A DNA stretch of 41,385 bases from a virus, in the IMG/VR virus record IMGVR_UViG_3300006224_000018, positions 1-41,385 of that record. One strand, given 5' to 3'. How positions within the stretch are numbered: position 1 is the first letter of the stretch; every line of letters starts with the position of its first letter. The notes beneath the pieces are model-generated. The model saw only the letters and a program-made list of their open reading frames with translations, was not told the origin of the DNA and ran no database searches. The position numbers and the translations under genes are program-made. Positions 1 through 6,694 of this stretch are shown piece after piece.

Positions 1-881
1 ACCTCCTCGCGCGTCATGCGCATGAGGCCCTCGAAGCCCATATCCTTGTGCGCGCCCTCGATCGCCTGCCACTTGAGCCCACGGTCGAGAATCAGCGTGC
101 CGAAGGCGTTCTCGGTCCCCGTCCAGTTGTCGGCCACGTCCTGCTCAAGGCGCTGGAACTCGTTCTCGTTGATCGTCTGATCGGTTGTGAGGATGCCGCC
201 CGGTGCTGCGCCGCGATCGAAAAACCGCGAGTTCCACGTCATGGCCGCGATCATCGACTGCGCAGCGACGCGCACCGGAGCGAGCGGAGAGAGGCGGCCC
301 CCGATCGGTTCCCGTGGAGAGAAGTAGGTGATCGGGATCACCATCTCGGGGGCCAGCGCAACCGTCTCCTCATAGCTCCGGTACTCCCAGCCCTTCAATT
401 CCCCGTTGGCCAGGATCACCGGCTGCACGCGATCGGGGCGAAGCGGCCAGAGGCGCGGTTTCGGGAGGCCGATCCCGTTCAGGAGGTACGCGCCTCCGGC
501 CAGCTCAAGGTAGGTGACAATGCACTCCATCAGCTCGTCACCCGACATGCACCAGTTGGGATCATTGAGGATAGCGAGAGCGGGGTGATCCTCGATCTCA
601 TCATCACGGGGATCTGGACCACGGCGAACGACTCGCGGTAGGCCGGCAATGTCCATGGCCACGCGAGACACCGCGCCGTAGATCCAGCCGAGCCGCTCGT
701 AGAGAGAGATCGCGCCAAGGGTCTCGCTCGCGCCCTCGACGGAAAACAGCGTACCGCCCGAAGGTGGCGTGATCCTGAGCTTGACGGAGCGTGGACGCGG
801 AGCCCTAGTGATCTCGGGCTCGGCTGCCGCAAAGGAGAAGGCTACTTGCTCGCTGATCGGTCTCCCCGCCCCGGTTGCCAC
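1..881 (-). CDS. Phage portal protein (HK97 type), C-terminus cut by window edge
   Basis: The minus-strand frame is open from 881 to the left edge with no stop, so about 293 residues are visible and the C-terminus is missing. Seen: a region around residue 50 reading ERLGWIYGAVSRVAMDIAGL, then a stretch LEDHP-like to NDPNW and MSGDELMECIVTYLELAGGAYLL. This is the usual N-terminal pattern of HK97-family portals (the dodecameric vertex ring through which DNA is packaged). It lies directly downstream of terminase large, the normal order. The start is doubtful: the frame is closed by a TGA near 925 and the first start codon after it is GTG at 881, which has no visible Shine-Dalgarno. The role is from family knowledge; the edge truncation is seen. 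Confidence 0.9.
   Translation of the reverse strand, partial: MATGAGRPISEQVAFSFAAAEPEITRAPRPRSVKLRITPPSGGTLFSVEGASETLGAISLYERLGWIYGAVSRVAMDIAGLPRVVRRGPDPRDDEIEDHPALAILNDPNWCMSGDELMECIVTYLELAGGAYLLNGIGLPKPRLWPLRPDRVQPVILANGELKGWEYRSYEETVALAPEMVIPITYFSPREPIGGRLSPLAPVRVAAQSMIAAMTWNSRFFDRGAAPGGILTTDQTINENEFQRLEQDVADNWTGTENAFGTLILDRGLKWQAIEGAHKDMGFEGLMRMTREE
871..879 (-). promoter_or_regulatory. GGCAACCGG motif at portal start
   Basis: Copy of the 9-mer (GTGGCAACCGG) overlapping the presumed GTG start of portal. If the motif is a leader element here too, the portal start may be further downstream than 881. Confidence 0.25.
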
Positions 882-903
882 CGATGGCGTTGCGAGACGT
901 AAA

Positions 904-939
904 TCACAAGTCCGTGCGCTTTGTCAATAACACAAACAT
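904..939 (-). other. Possible 11-codon leader ORF before portal
   Basis: ATG at 939 opens an 11-codon ORF (MFVLLTKRTDL, then TGA). It has a good Shine-Dalgarno (AGGAG, complement at 950-954) ten bases upstream, much better than anything in front of the portal GTG 23 bases further on. The ATG sits in a perfect 10-bp palindrome, AAACATGTTT (933-942). It may be a leader peptide that couples translation to the portal, or chance. It is in a different frame from the portal. Confidence 0.25.
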
Positions 940-961
940 GTTTGCTATTCTCCTGTATGCA

Positions 962-2335
962 TCAAAAGCGACTCACGCCGCCTCGCATGGGTTGCACCGG
1001 GCGCAGTACCGGGCGGGATAGCCGTCGCACCGTAGGAGCCCGGTCGCCGCCTACAACTTGGGCGGCATAGGCCAGCACGTCGACCTGATCGTCGTGGTAT
1101 TCCGCGTCGGGGCGCCTTCCGTCCTCAAGGGCGCCGGGTCGGGTGGTCCCGTCGGGCTCTCCCGTGAACGAGAGCAGCTCAGCCTCGAGGTTGGGAACCC
1201 ACGGCGCCCCTTCGCGGAAATAGACCGTCCCGGCAGCCATCCGCGCCTGGAGCGGGAGCGAGCGGCTGAACTTGTCCCGATCGGCGATCAGTTCCCGCAC
1301 CGGGAGCCCATCAGCCACCGCAGCCTGGACGAGCGCGAGCTGGTAGCCGGTGCGCTCGATCCAGACGGTGCCGAGGCGGTTCGAGGTCACCGCCCGCCGG
1401 ATCGCCGGCACCTGATCGGGACCGCTCAGCCGCCGCCGGTCCAGGTCGAGGAGGAGCAAGTCCCGGTCGGGCGATGCGTGGCAGGAGCCGATGACCGTGT
1501 AATCCGCGGTGACCTTGAGCGACGCCGCGAGGTCCACCGTCCCGAACCGGAACCCCTGATCGACGCCGACCGTCTTCCCGCCGTCCAGGTCGAAGGCGAA
1601 CCCGCCCTCCATCTCCCGGTAGTACCGGAACCAATCGGCCTTGAAGATCGCGCCCTCGGTGTCAATAAACTCGGCAAGGTACTCCTGCCGGAAGAGGAGC
1701 GGCGCTATCGTCTGGCGGGCCTCCTCGATCTCATCCGGGTAGATGATCGGGTTAGCCGAGGTCGGGTAGCGCCAGGACTCCCAGCCGGGGCGGGACTGAG
1801 CGTCGAGGAAAAGCCGCTTGAACCACTTGCCGTTCCGCTTGTAGGACGGGGTTGAGATGAAGATCGCCCAGCCGCGGCGGTCGGATAGGGCGGGACGGAG
1901 CACCTGCCACACTTCCTCCGATTGGTGCGCCGCCTCGTCGATCACCAAGCCGTCAAGTCCTGGACCGCGGAGCGAGTCGGGCTCATCCCCCGACCGGACG
2001 GAGATCTCCCCGCCGCCCTGGAACATGAGCTGGCGCAGATTCTCGACCTTGTGCGTCCATGCCCCGTTGAGGGTCGCCTTGAGCCACGGCCAGATGATCA
2101 GGTTCGCGAGTTCAGCCGTGCGGGTCACCCACCAGATGCGCTTCCCCCGAAGGCCGCCAGGGAACATGGGGAGCCCGTTGGCGAGGATCGGGCCGTGGCC
2201 AAAGGTGACCGCCCATCCGCCGATGCCTTCCGTCTTCCCGAACCGCCGGCCGCAGCAGGCGACCTTGAACCGTGCGTCCGAGTTGAGGATCGGTACGTGC
2301 GGCGGGAGGGGCTCCCGAAGGTCAATCGACGGCAT
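962..2335 (-). CDS. terL: Terminase large subunit
   Basis: 457 residues. ATP-powered DNA-packaging motor and headful/cos nuclease. Seen: Walker A CGRRFGKT at residues 28-35, Walker B region GLVIDEAAH with D133 and E134, coupling motif FISTP at 159-163, then a C-terminal RNase H-like nuclease with D259 (GVDQGF), E327 (WIERTG) and the D415/D416/D419 cluster (YHDDQVDVLAYA). Length and order fit the Terminase_6 N/C families. I take ATG 2335, which overlaps the end of the preceding gene. A longer reading from 2632 would add 99 Arg/Ser/Pro-rich residues that are only the out-of-frame image of that gene. Portal follows. Confidence 0.95.
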   Translation of the reverse strand: MPSIDLREPLPPHVPILNSDARFKVACCGRRFGKTEGIGGWAVTFGHGPILANGLPMFPGGLRGKRIWWVTRTAELANLIIWPWLKATLNGAWTHKVENLRQLMFQGGGEISVRSGDEPDSLRGPGLDGLVIDEAAHQSEEVWQVLRPALSDRRGWAIFISTPSYKRNGKWFKRLFLDAQSRPGWESWRYPTSANPIIYPDEIEEARQTIAPLLFRQEYLAEFIDTEGAIFKADWFRYYREMEGGFAFDLDGGKTVGVDQGFRFGTVDLAASLKVTADYTVIGSCHASPDRDLLLLDLDRRRLSGPDQVPAIRRAVTSNRLGTVWIERTGYQLALVQAAVADGLPVRELIADRDKFSRSLPLQARMAAGTVYFREGAPWVPNLEAELLSFTGEPDGTTRPGALEDGRRPDAEYHDDQVDVLAYAAQVVGGDRAPTVRRLSRPVLRPVQPMRGGVSRF

Positions 2336-2651
2336 CCATCCTCGGGGGCGGGGCACCGACCGAGGAGTCGCGTCGGAGGTCGTCCACGGTCGGGAGCTGG
2401 CGGTTACAGCGGCGATCGTACGCGGCGATGATCCCGGCGCGATCCCATGAGGCCCGCCAGGAGAGCGGGGCGATCCCAAGCCGGGCTCGGGCCGCCTCTC
2501 GAGTGCGGCGGTGGATCCCGATGGCCAGGCGGGCGCGGTTGAGCCGCCGCTTGGCGAACCGCGGCAGCGGATCCCACTGGCGCACCATCTCGGCCAGGAC
2601 GAGGAGGAACAGGGGGATGAGGGCCACAGCAAGGACGGCGAGCGGGGTCAT
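2322..2651 (-). CDS. Small cationic membrane-anchored protein, unknown
   Basis: 109 residues. Seen: a hydrophobic N-terminal segment (residues 2-22, LAVLAVALIPLFLLVLAEM), then an Arg-rich cytosolic-type region containing two predicted helices, and a short tail. One membrane pass is likely. Its ATG overlaps the stop of the LexA-like gene (ATGA) and its own stop overlaps the start of terminase large, so translation is probably coupled through the packaging cassette. I do not recognise the family. The frame is preferred over the overlapping Pro/Ser/Arg-rich frame because of the clean membrane segment and the junctions. Confidence 0.7.
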   Translation of the reverse strand: MTPLAVLAVALIPLFLLVLAEMVRQWDPLPRFAKRRLNRARLAIGIHRRTREAARARLGIAPLSWRASWDRAGIIAAYDRRCNRQLPTVDDLRRDSSVGAPPPRMDAVD

Positions 2652-2875
2652 GGCAGGAGAACCCGGATGGTGCGCGCCGCCCGGCGCTGGCGGGTGATCG
2701 CGCCCTTCCGCTCAAGCGCATCGAGGTGCCCCATGGCTACGCGCGTCGAGTGCCAGCCGAAGGCTCGCACGATCTCTCGGAGCGTGGGCGAGTAGCCGTG
2801 CTCGGCAACGTAACCCGAGATCATGGACAGGACTTCCCGCTGCCTACTCGTGATCTCCTTCACTGATATTCTCAT
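2648..2875 (-). CDS. LexA-type winged-helix DNA-binding protein (no protease domain)
   Basis: 75 residues that match only the N-terminal DNA-binding domain of LexA: TSRQREVLSMISGYVAEHGY, SPTLREIVRAFGW (recognition helix region) and ALERKGAI. The S24 autoprotease half of LexA, which allows RecA-stimulated cleavage, is absent. It would be a small sequence-specific regulator or dimer-less DNA binder. Start chosen at ATG 2875, which has AAAGGGG six bases upstream; a 30-residue N-terminal extension in frame has no such site. The first 32 bp overlap the end of the terminase small-like gene. Confidence 0.8.
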   Translation of the reverse strand: MRISVKEITSRQREVLSMISGYVAEHGYSPTLREIVRAFGWHSTRVAMGHLDALERKGAITRQRRAARTIRVLLP

Positions 2876-3365
2876 CGGTTCCCCTTTGGCCGTTTCCATT
2901 CCCGCCAGCCGGGAGCACCTCGGCTGGCACCTCGATCGCCCGCTTTGCCATCCAGTCGGTTGCACCTATGACGTTGATGGTCAACACGTTAACCGATGGA
3001 GCATTGCCCGCGAGATCGCCGCGGAACTCCCCGATAGCGCGCGCGTAGGGAAGCGCCTGGTTGATCGCCTTCAGGGCGAGGTGCTTCGCCTCGCGGTCGT
3101 GGGTCAACTCGGCCTCGCGCGCCATCCGCTTGAGCATGCCGTAGAACTCCCGAAGGTCGGCGATGAGGTCGGAGTTGGGCGACTCAAGCTCTCGGCGGTA
3201 GGCGGCGGCAAGCTCGGCGGGCATCCGCTCGACGTATCGCCTGACCGATTCCCGCCCGACGCCGAACTGGCACGCTATAGCACGGAAGGGAACACGCGCC
3301 AGGATGGCCTCCTCGATCTCCCGGCGCCGCGGGTGGTGCTCTACTAGCCCAGGACGACCCGCCAT
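2844..3365 (-). CDS. Terminase small subunit-like protein (HTH)
   Basis: 173 residues. Seen: an N-terminal helix-turn-helix (residues about 15-47, EIEEAILARVPFRAIACQFG and ESVRRYVERMP) followed by a long helical region (residues 75-115) and an unstructured Gly/Asn tail. This architecture and the position two genes ahead of terminase large fit a small terminase that recognises the packaging site, but sequence alone does not prove it; it could be another regulator. ATG 3365 is preceded by GGGGGAG at good distance. Upstream in-frame codons (to 3545) are low-complexity Arg/Ser/Pro and are not used. Confidence 0.65.
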   Translation of the reverse strand: MAGRPGLVEHHPRRREIEEAILARVPFRAIACQFGVGRESVRRYVERMPAELAAAYRRELESPNSDLIADLREFYGMLKRMAREAELTHDREAKHLALKAINQALPYARAIGEFRGDLAGNAPSVNVLTINVIGATDWMAKRAIEVPAEVLPAGGNGNGQRGTDENISEGDHE

Positions 3366-3367
3366 GC

Positions 3368-3649
3368 CTACTCCCCCAGAGAATCGTGTCCTGTGGCCCC
3401 TGGCGCATTCCTCGACGCCAGGGGTCGGACAAGTCGAACACCACGATATCGGTAGACGCACGAGAGACCGCGAGCGTCGTAGCCGAGCCAGTAGACATGA
3501 ACCGGGACTCGGGTTGTGGTCGTGCCCGGCAGGGAAAGGCCACAAGGGGAGACGTGGACGATGCGCGGCATGGTGGCGGGATCGAGATCGTAGGCGCTGC
3601 CATCCTCGGGTCCACCTAAGAACTGTACGCGCACCCGCTTGGCAACCAT
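3368..3649 (-). CDS. Hypothetical phage protein
   Basis: 93 residues, beginning MVAKRVRVQFLGGPEDGSAYD. The N-terminal FLGGPxDG pattern followed by alternating beta-type segments recurs in small phage proteins of unknown role. No membrane segment or cysteine motif. Start taken at ATG 3649 because the residues from there resemble a folded protein. The stop is two bases before the next start, so it belongs to the packaging operon. Function unknown. Confidence 0.6.
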   Translation of the reverse strand: MVAKRVRVQFLGGPEDGSAYDLDPATMPRIVHVSPCGLSLPGTTTTRVPVHVYWLGYDARGLSCVYRYRGVRLVRPLASRNAPGATGHDSLGE

Positions 3650-3680
3650 GGCGACTTCGCTTTCTTCCGGTTGTAGCAAG

Positions 3681-3962
3681 CTATCGCACCTTGGGATGGG
3701 ATAAGTCAAGTCGCGCCCTCCGCGCGACTAGGGCGACCATGATGCGGGTCGAGAGGTCGAGGAGGGTACAGGCCATGGCGGGGTCTCCTCCCGTGGTGGC
3801 TGCCCAAGGGCGTGGAACCGCCCAAACTTGAGCCCGCTTGCGAGCCCATGAAGCCCAAGCGGCGAGGTCTCGCTGGTAGGTGTCCTCGTCGTCCCAGGTG
3901 ATGGCCTGGTTCCGATAGGCGATCTCCGAGATGGAGTCGGGAGTGGGGAGTGGGGAGGTCAT
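3681..3962 (-). CDS. Hypothetical protein
   Basis: 93 residues, mostly helical, with an acidic/aromatic middle (ITWDDEDTYQRDLAAWASWA) and a basic C-terminus ending in LDLSHPKVR. Start at ATG 3962 has GGGTGA seven bases upstream; an alternative in-frame start at 4055 would translate the repeat cluster and is rejected. It is the first gene after the GCAACAAGG array. Not recognised. Confidence 0.55.
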   Translation of the reverse strand: MTSPLPTPDSISEIAYRNQAITWDDEDTYQRDLAAWASWARKRAQVWAVPRPWAATTGGDPAMACTLLDLSTRIMVALVARRARLDLSHPKVR

Positions 3963-3973
3963 TGGGGGGTCAC

Positions 3974-4136
3974 CCTTGTTGCAAGGCTCCTTGGCCCCGA
4001 CCGCGTACCTTGTTGCATGTTGCACGCCCCCCCTATAGGGGGCGTGCTGCAACAAGGCTCAGCGGGGGGCCTTGTTGCGAGACAAGCAAGCGCAACAAGG
4101 CCGCAACATGGCTTGCAACAAGGCCGTGCAACAAGG
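3974..4136 (-). repeat. Iteron-like array, 7 perfect copies of GCAACAAGG
   Basis: Perfect 9-mers GCAACAAGG or its complement CCTTGTTGC at 3974-3982 (C), 4008-4016 (C), 4049-4057, 4070-4078 (C), 4092-4100, 4115-4123 and 4128-4136 (C marks complement orientation), plus one near-copy GCAACATGG at 4103-4111. The last four sites are direct and start 11, 12 and 13 bp apart, close to one helical turn. The array begins one base after the stop codon of the helicase gene. Such clusters are typical of initiator or partition protein binding sites; that role is inferred. Confidence 0.85.
4008..4057. other. Long interrupted hairpin inside the iteron array
   Basis: CCTTGTTGCA (4008-4017) pairs with TGCAACAAGG (4048-4057). 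Inside, after a 4-base bulge, GCACGCCCCC (4022-4031) pairs with GGGGGCGTGC (4038-4047) round a six-base CCTATA loop. Twenty base pairs in all. It could extrude as a cruciform, serve as an initiation structure, or act as a terminator after the helicase gene, although no T-run follows on either side. Confidence 0.75.
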
Positions 4137-5312
4137 CTATTCATCTCTGTGCTCCATCCCGGTGAACCAGAGATCAGAGACTTTCCCGTTGCGCGACATG
4201 CCTCCGGGCTCTGAGTGAACGCGTCCTTCTAGCCGTAACGCCTTGAGATGCCTAGACATCGTGGCCTTATCGTAGGGTTTCCCGGTTTTAGGGTTGAACG
4301 GCAGCAATTCTGAGAGCTGGGAAGCCGTAAGGCCGGGATTGGTCTTAATGATCTCGTCCAAGTCATCACGGACGAGATCCTTAGCTTCGGTTGGGGTAGG
4401 CGGCCGGTCGATGCGTTCAAAGGTACCTTCCGGGGTCTGCTTTAGGTAGATCGGGTCGATGGGGATGCCGAGGTTAAGCTTTTTGATCATGAGGCAGACG
4501 GTGCCACGGTCGGAGGTGAGGTTGAGGACGGTGTTGGGGTCGCTCAGGAGGCGGGATGAGCCGCGGGGATGCTGGGAGCCAAGCTCGGGGTTCGGGTGCC
4601 CCTCGTGATGGTTGAGGATTACCAGGGGGCCGCTGGCGGCGAGCTGTTCGGCGATAGAGAGGACTTGGCCCATTTCCTGGGCGGCGTTCTCGTTGACCGA
4701 GTGGGCGCGGGAGAGCGGGTCGAGGACTACTACCTGGATCTCGAGGTCTCGGATCCAGGCGAGGAGGGCGGGGAGGGTGAGTGGATGGAGGAGGTCGATT
4801 TGGCCTTTCAGGGTTGGGCGGCAGACGATGTGAATGCGGGAGAGGGCGGCGGGGTCGCTGCTGGACAGGGCGATGAAGCGATCCCCGATGTAGTACCGGG
4901 GGAGTTCCAGGGAGATGAAGCCGACGGTGCAGGGGCTGGGGATGGGGATGTCGAGCCAAGGGCGGCCGGCGGCGATGGCGTGGGCGAGCTGGAGGAGGAG
5001 CCAGGTCTTTCCGAGGCCGGGCTGGCCGTAGAAGACGGCGACGGTGCCGTGGACGAGGAGTCCGTCCCCGACGATGGATGGCGGTTTCTCGCCGAGGTTA
5101 GCGACGATCGAGGCGGCCGGTTCCGAGGCGCGGGCGATCCACTGCTCGAGTTCGCCGTGGCCGTTGCGTTCGAGGGCGGTCAGGGTAGAGCAGACGGTCG
5201 AGGCGAGTGAGGCGAAGCGTTCGGGGAGGAGATCCCCGGAGGTATAGAGTTGGGCGCCCAGGAGGAGGGTTTGGATCTGATCCGAGTAGAGTCGCTTGGC
5301 CTGGGCATCCAT
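4137..5312 (-). CDS. RepA/AAA_25-type replicative helicase with C-terminal winged helix
   Basis: 391 residues. Seen: Walker A FYGQPGLGKTWLLLQLA, Walker B VVVLDPLSRAH, and a sensor strand LVILNHHEG, the layout of hexameric RecA-like helicases of the RSF1010 RepA/AAA_25 group. A C-terminal winged helix (LTASQLSELLP to SRHLKALRLEGRV) could bind DNA. Start uncertain: ATG 5312 has GGAAG seven bases upstream. ATG 5492 would add 60 Pro-rich residues, and reading to 5747 would translate the pentamer array, which I reject. It is likely the phage replication helicase or helicase-loader; no polymerase is encoded here, so it would recruit host enzymes. Repeat arrays flank it on both sides. Confidence 0.8.
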   Translation of the reverse strand: MDAQAKRLYSDQIQTLLLGAQLYTSGDLLPERFASLASTVCSTLTALERNGHGELEQWIARASEPAASIVANLGEKPPSIVGDGLLVHGTVAVFYGQPGLGKTWLLLQLAHAIAAGRPWLDIPIPSPCTVGFISLELPRYYIGDRFIALSSSDPAALSRIHIVCRPTLKGQIDLLHPLTLPALLAWIRDLEIQVVVLDPLSRAHSVNENAAQEMGQVLSIAEQLAASGPLVILNHHEGHPNPELGSQHPRGSSRLLSDPNTVLNLTSDRGTVCLMIKKLNLGIPIDPIYLKQTPEGTFERIDRPPTPTEAKDLVRDDLDEIIKTNPGLTASQLSELLPFNPKTGKPYDKATMSRHLKALRLEGRVHSEPGGMSRNGKVSDLWFTGMEHRDE

Positions 5313-5487
5313 TCGGGGGCTTCCGTTTTCCTTTGGGGCACGGTCCATGTGCGAGCGAAGGATGAGAAGGGGGATGCGGGGGCGGTCGCCGCGTTGACCG
5401 TCGAGGGCCGCCCCCGCGGGCTCGGGATTGTCGGGTTGTGGGATCAGGTCATCGACCACCTCCTTTCGTGGGTTGAACGGTGCCCCA
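5313..5487 (-). other. Short spacer between helicase start and pentamer array
   Basis: 175 bp in frame with the helicase gene and possibly part of it if translation begins at ATG 5492. The translated product is Pro/Asp-rich without recognisable fold. I see no promoter or other gene here. Confidence 0.4.
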
Positions 5488-6089
5488 ACCATGACTGCCC
5501 GGACCGGCCGCGCCGCGCCCAACCATGCCTTGCCTCGCCCGGCCGTGACCTGCCTCGCCCTGACTGCCCCGCCCCACCTAGCACCGACACGCCCCACCGG
5601 GCCACGACGGGCCACGACGGGCCCTGCCCTGACTGCTCTGCCAAGCCGCGCCCGACACTGCCGAGCCGGGCCCCGTCCTGCCACGCCTTGACTGCCACGC
5701 CGGGCCCGGCCTAGCCCCGCCTTGCCCTGCCGTGCCGTGACTGCCAAGCCAAACCTGGCCGAGACCGGCCCGGCCGTGCCATGCCCTGACTGCCACGCCT
5801 GGCCATGACGTGCCTCGCCCCGCCCTGCCTAGCCCGGCCCGGCCGTGCTAGGCCACGCCGTGACTGCAGCGCTCCGCCACGCCGTGCCGCGCCTTGCTAG
5901 GCCATGACTGCCTCGCCGCGCCTTGCCTTGACACGCCACGCCAGTCACGGCCCCGCCCTGACTGCCCCGCCTCGCCTAGCCCGGACACGCCTTGCCCCGC
6001 TACGCCTAGCAACGACTGCCCCGCCATGCCTGACCCTGCCGGGCCTTGCCCTGCCGAGCCCGGCCATGACTGCCTCGACTCGCCTTGAT
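5488..6089. repeat. Gap-free pentanucleotide array: blocks of GACT + (GCCNN)n
   Basis: The plus strand parses into units of GACT followed by n pentamers GCCNN. GACT markers start at 5493, 5562, 5631, 5690, 5739, 5788, 5862, 5906, 5960, 6014 and 6068. They give n = 13, 13, 11, 9, 9, 14, 8, 10, 10 and 10. By my hand count 82 of the 107 pentamers are exact GCCNN; the others mostly differ by one base in GCC. No insertion or deletion breaks the phase over about 580 bp. Ten markers sit in TGACTGC, one in CGACTGC. The array starts near the helicase gene and ends at the stop codon of the upstream gene. A 5-bp period excludes ordinary protein coding. Function unknown; origin, partition site, structured RNA or architectural DNA are possible. 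Confidence 0.9.
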
Positions 6090-6692
6090 TTATTCGGGGG
6101 TTTCGACAATGAATCCAGATGTACTGGAAGGTCGCCAGGGTCCAATGCCGGTGCGGCCATCATCCTTCGGCGGGCGCGCACCCTTCTTCTTTCCCCGCCG
6201 ATTCGACTTGTGGTAGGACTCGCGCGCCTTCCTTCCCGCCTCGATCAGCATCTCCACTTCCGTAGCAAAGCTGGCGATACGTTCGTAACGCTCCTCCCAC
6301 GCTTCGTGTTCTTTCAAGGCATTCGTGACGACCTGCTCTCGCAAGTCTTGGTCAACCATGATGTCTTTGGTCGCGCGGTAGGCTCGCTCCTGATGTTTCA
6401 CCACGGGGAAGTAGGCACGGAACGATCGCTTCGTTCCCTTCGTGGTGACGATGATTTCCACGATGCTGCGCATGAGATAGCGGGCAGTGGAAATGCGATC
6501 ACGCTGCGCCGCTAGAGTGTCGTTCCACTCGAACTCCCCGTGGTGGGGAGCCCGCGTATCGCGGGCATCCTCCACCACGGCCTCCGGGTCGAGCTTCCCT
6601 CCGTTCCTCTTGCGCAGCTCTGCGAACCGCTTGCCGACGGCGGTCGCATCGGACTTGATCCTGGCGCCGTCAGCCCATTGATAGGACTCCAA
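6090..6692 (-). CDS. Conserved phage protein of unknown function, TTG start
   Basis: 200 residues. Seen: central pattern VVEDARDTRAPHHGEFEW followed by DTLAAQRDRISTARYLMRSI, which I recognise as recurrent in phage proteins of unknown role, then a beta segment, a helical middle and a Lys/Arg-rich C-terminus (KSNRRGKKKGARPP). The start is decided by the ribosome site: AAGGAGG lies seven bases before TTG 6692 and there is no better ATG. The gene's TAA ends exactly where the pentamer array begins, so the array is its 3' untranslated region if transcription continues. The basic tail suggests nucleic-acid contact (inference). Confidence 0.75.
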   Translation of the reverse strand: MESYQWADGARIKSDATAVGKRFAELRKRNGGKLDPEAVVEDARDTRAPHHGEFEWNDTLAAQRDRISTARYLMRSIVEIIVTTKGTKRSFRAYFPVVKHQERAYRATKDIMVDQDLREQVVTNALKEHEAWEERYERIASFATEVEMLIEAGRKARESYHKSNRRGKKKGARPPKDDGRTGIGPWRPSSTSGFIVETPE

Positions 6693-6694
6693 GG

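Noticed and set aside
904-926. Strong promoter before portal (TTGACA)
   Set aside because: TTGACA is perfect but no acceptable -10 lies 16-18 bases downstream.
2336-2632. 99-residue N-terminal extension of terminase large
   Set aside because: It is the out-of-frame reading of the preceding membrane-protein gene; the packaging fold starts at 2335.
3950-4165. Cys-rich short ORFs across the GCAACAAGG cluster
   Set aside because: They simply translate the repeats, exist on both strands, and lack ribosome sites.
5488-6089. CRISPR array
   Set aside because: There is no uniform 25-40 bp repeat and no unique spacers; the markers are only 4-7 bases long and no cas genes are present.
5444-6515. Several overlapping long ORFs on both strands across the pentamer array
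   Set aside because: A 5-bp GCCNN period rarely makes stops in any frame, so all frames stay open. The products are Ala/Gly/Arg/Pro low-complexity and the period is not a multiple of three.
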